Below are positions 62,514 through 64,000 of a stretch of DNA of 64,000 nucleotides, piece by piece (positions within the stretch are counted from its first letter, which is position 1; each line of letters opens with the position of its first letter). The position numbers and the translations under genes are program-made. Source of the DNA: Edaphobacter lichenicola (GTDB taxonomy: Bacteria; Acidobacteriota; Terriglobia; Terriglobales; Acidobacteriaceae); assembly GCF_025264645.1 (NCBI RefSeq), contig NZ_CP073696.1, positions 3,038,001 to 3,102,000 of the forward strand. Reading direction: 5' to 3'. Below the pieces are notes generated by a model. It saw only the letters and a program-made list of their open reading frames with translations. It searched no databases and was not told the origin of the DNA.

Positions 62514-63662
62514 CTAGCTAAAGATATCCTTCACCTTCTCAAACAACCCACGCGACGTCGGCGTATTCTCCACCACCATCGTCTCGCTCAACTGCTTGAG
62601 TAACTCTCTCTGTTGCTTATTCAACTTCCCTGGCGTCTCTACACGAATCTCAACAATCAGGTCGCCCTTTCCATGCGAGTTCAGATGCGGCACACCTTTA
62701 CCCCGTAGCTTGAACGCCTTCCCACTCTGCGTTCCCTCGGGAACCTTGATCGTCGCCGCACCTTCGAGCGTCTGAATCTCAAGCTCCGTTCCCAACGCCG
62801 CCTGCGGAAACGAGATCGGCATCACACAATGCAGATCGTCTCCATCACGCTCGAAGAACTTATGCGCCTTCACACTCAGCACAACATACAAGTCGCCGGA
62901 AGGCCCCGCAAACTTACCCGCCTCTCCCTCACCCGAGTAGCGAATCCGCGTATCCTGCTCCACGCCCGCAGGCACCTTCACCAAAATGGAGTGCTCTCGC
63001 TGAACCACGGTCTGACCTTTGCACGTCTGGCATGGATCAACGATCAACGTGCCCGTCCCGCTGCAGACCGAGCAAGTCCGGGCCACAGAGAAGAAGCCCT
63101 GCTGGAACCTCTGCTGCCCACGTCCACCGCACTGCGTGCAGGTCACGGGAGCCTTGCCCTTCGCCGCGCCCGTGCCCTTGCAATCCGTGCACGTCTCCGT
63201 GCGTCGGATGGTGATCTCCTTCTCCTTGCCGAAGACCGCCTCCTCAAACTCGAGCGTCAGGTCGTACCGCAGATCGCGCCCACGCTGCACACGCGAAGCC
63301 TGCCGCCCGCTCCCGCCCATGTTGAACATCTCGCCAAACAGATCGCCGAAGATGTCTCCAAGATCCTGCGCATTGCCGCTGAAACCCCCGCCAAACGGCC
63401 CGCCTGCACCGCCAGCGCCACCCTGAAACGCAGCATGCCCGTACCGGTCATACGCGGCTCGCTTCTCGGGATCGCTCAGCACCTGGTACGCCTCGCTGCA
63501 CTCCTTGAACTTCTCCTCGGCCTTCGGGTCGTCTGGATTACGATCCGGGTGATACTGCATGGCCAACTTCCGATAGGAGGTCTTCAACTCCTGATCGCTC
63601 GCGTCTCGCGAAACACTCAACACTTCGTAGTAATCAACCTTCGTCACGTTTGCCGTCGCCAT
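62514..63662 (-). CDS. dnaJ: Molecular chaperone DnaJ
   Basis: This 382-residue co-chaperone of DnaK has the J domain with HPD (YHPDRNPDD), a Gly/Phe-rich region (about 75-110) and the zinc domain with CTDCKGTG, CTQCGGRG, CSVCSGTG and CQTCKGQT. The last CxxCxGxG repeat ends GQT, so the final Gly is replaced. Two C-terminal peptide-binding domains follow. No dnaK or grpE gene is in the window. Confidence 0.96.
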   Translation of the reverse strand: MATANVTKVDYYEVLSVSRDASDQELKTSYRKLAMQYHPDRNPDDPKAEEKFKECSEAYQVLSDPEKRAAYDRYGHAAFQGGAGGAGGPFGGGFSGNAQDLGDIFGDLFGEMFNMGGSGRQASRVQRGRDLRYDLTLEFEEAVFGKEKEITIRRTETCTDCKGTGAAKGKAPVTCTQCGGRGQQRFQQGFFSVARTCSVCSGTGTLIVDPCQTCKGQTVVQREHSILVKVPAGVEQDTRIRYSGEGEAGKFAGPSGDLYVVLSVKAHKFFERDGDDLHCVMPISFPQAALGTELEIQTLEGAATIKVPEGTQSGKAFKLRGKGVPHLNSHGKGDLIVEIRVETPGKLNKQQRELLKQLSETMVVENTPTSRGLFEKVKDIFS

Positions 63663-63666
63663 ATCT

Positions 63667-63936
63667 CTAGAATCTCTCTCTAATTCTCTCGAACCAAGCT
63701 AAAAAAAGCACCAACAAACTCCACTTGATAACACCAGCCCAACAGAAAAGCATCGTGATTCCAACCACAAACAGGTTGCCGCACCGCTCAAACAAATTTT
63801 CATTCCGGGCGTAGCCAGGAAACTCTGTCTTTGCAGTTGCAGTCCCACCCGCATCTGCGTTTGTCTGTTCTTTTGCTGTTATCCCGTAGGGATCCGCTTC
63901 TGCTCTCCTCGCTTCAGCCATAGGCCTCCCGATCAA
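63667..63936 (-). other. Uncertain 89-aa frame with repeat-derived N-terminus
   Basis: The C-terminal part has a hydrophobic run (LFVVGITMLFCWAGVIKWSLLVLFLAWF) that could be real, but residues about 8-45 are encoded by the dispersed repeat at 63825-63905. Either a small membrane protein lost its start to the repeat or the frame is spurious. It ends 4 nt before dnaJ. Confidence 0.3.
63825..63905. repeat. Dispersed-repeat copy R4
   Basis: ATCCCGTAGGGATCCGC at 63881-63897 matches 1080-1096 at 15 of 17 positions. Pyrimidine-rich CTGTTGC-type flanks are shared. Confidence 0.5.
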
Positions 63937-63942
63937 CCAGAA

Positions 63943-63985
63943 GAAGAAAGGGGCTTCAGCCCCTTGGGTACTCCCTCTTCTTCAA
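63943..63985. repeat. REP-like palindromic element, second copy
   Basis: GGGGC-TTCA-GCCCC (63950-63963) with AAGAA before and TTGGGTACTCCCTCTTC after mirrors the element at 18121-18158. Confidence 0.6.
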
Positions 63986-64000
63986 ACCAACTAATCCGCA

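Noticed and set aside
1..64000. tRNA, rRNA, CRISPR array, transposase, prophage
   Set aside because: Looked for TTCGA-type tRNA arms, regularly spaced identical repeats and transposase or phage proteins; none seen. The 54-nt tandem repeats are contiguous without spacers, so not a CRISPR.

Overview
The window looks like chromosomal DNA of an acidobacterium of the Terriglobales type (Edaphobacter/Granulicella/Terriglobus-like). The basis is three secreted VWA proteins of the type common in that group, a TonB receptor with an N-terminal carboxypeptidase-regulatory-like domain, a high G+C coding style, a full LPS-export and outer-membrane-assembly gene set, and short intergenic palindromic repeats of a kind I associate with these genomes. 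The genus is inference; no rRNA gene is present. I saw no phage, transposase, tRNA or CRISPR.

Layout. 1-2.4 kb: partial MetE-like gene, a secreted RNase T2 and repeat-rich intergenic DNA. 2.4-14.1 kb, all minus strand, read lptC-ostA fusion > lptB > rpoN > hpf > rapZ > msbA-like ABC exporter > yicC > gmk > rpoZ > family-4 UDG; this keeps the lpt-rpoN-hpf-rapZ order known from Proteobacteria. 14.2-18 kb: an unknown protein, OpgC-like acyltransferase, small proteins and an ArgA-like GNAT. 18-21.3 kb: glyQ-glyS, with a 54-nt tandem repeat and a REP-like hairpin beyond glyS. 21.4-32.9 kb: VWA protein, HxlR/SDR divergent pair, permease, recO, ferredoxin, IMPase-Nudix pair, and moaD-moaE-VWA-DUF6624-like operon. 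32.9-35.7 kb: TonB receptor and a small Cys-rich exported protein. 35.8-41.9 kb: DUF488, lon, pheA, two small stress proteins, UbiA. 41.9-51.4 kb: BON protein and a BamA-like > SurA-like > TamB operon. 51.5-55.0 kb: ThiF-like E1, ECF sigma factor with a small acidic partner, VWA protein. 55.0-56.0 kb: aromatic leader peptide, terminator and aroK. 56.0-58.6 kb: DHFR-like protein, then an ArsR-SRPBCC-small-small-DUF899 cassette. 58.8-63.9 kb: AI-2E transporter, unknown membrane protein, rsmE, OmpA-like protein, dnaJ.

The most interesting signal is upstream of aroK: a 31-codon reading frame with Phe, Tyr and Trp codons, next to a promoter that leaves almost no 5' UTR, followed by a strong intrinsic terminator and a competing antiterminator pairing. 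This is the architecture of ribosome-mediated attenuation controlling shikimate kinase. Other notable points are a repeat-like sequence inserted in frame into the ThiF-like gene, a MoaD with residues after its Gly-Gly, a probable CTG start for the AI-2E transporter, a leaderless arsR with an operator over its promoter, seven POTRA-like repeats in the BamA-like protein and an LptC-OstA fusion.
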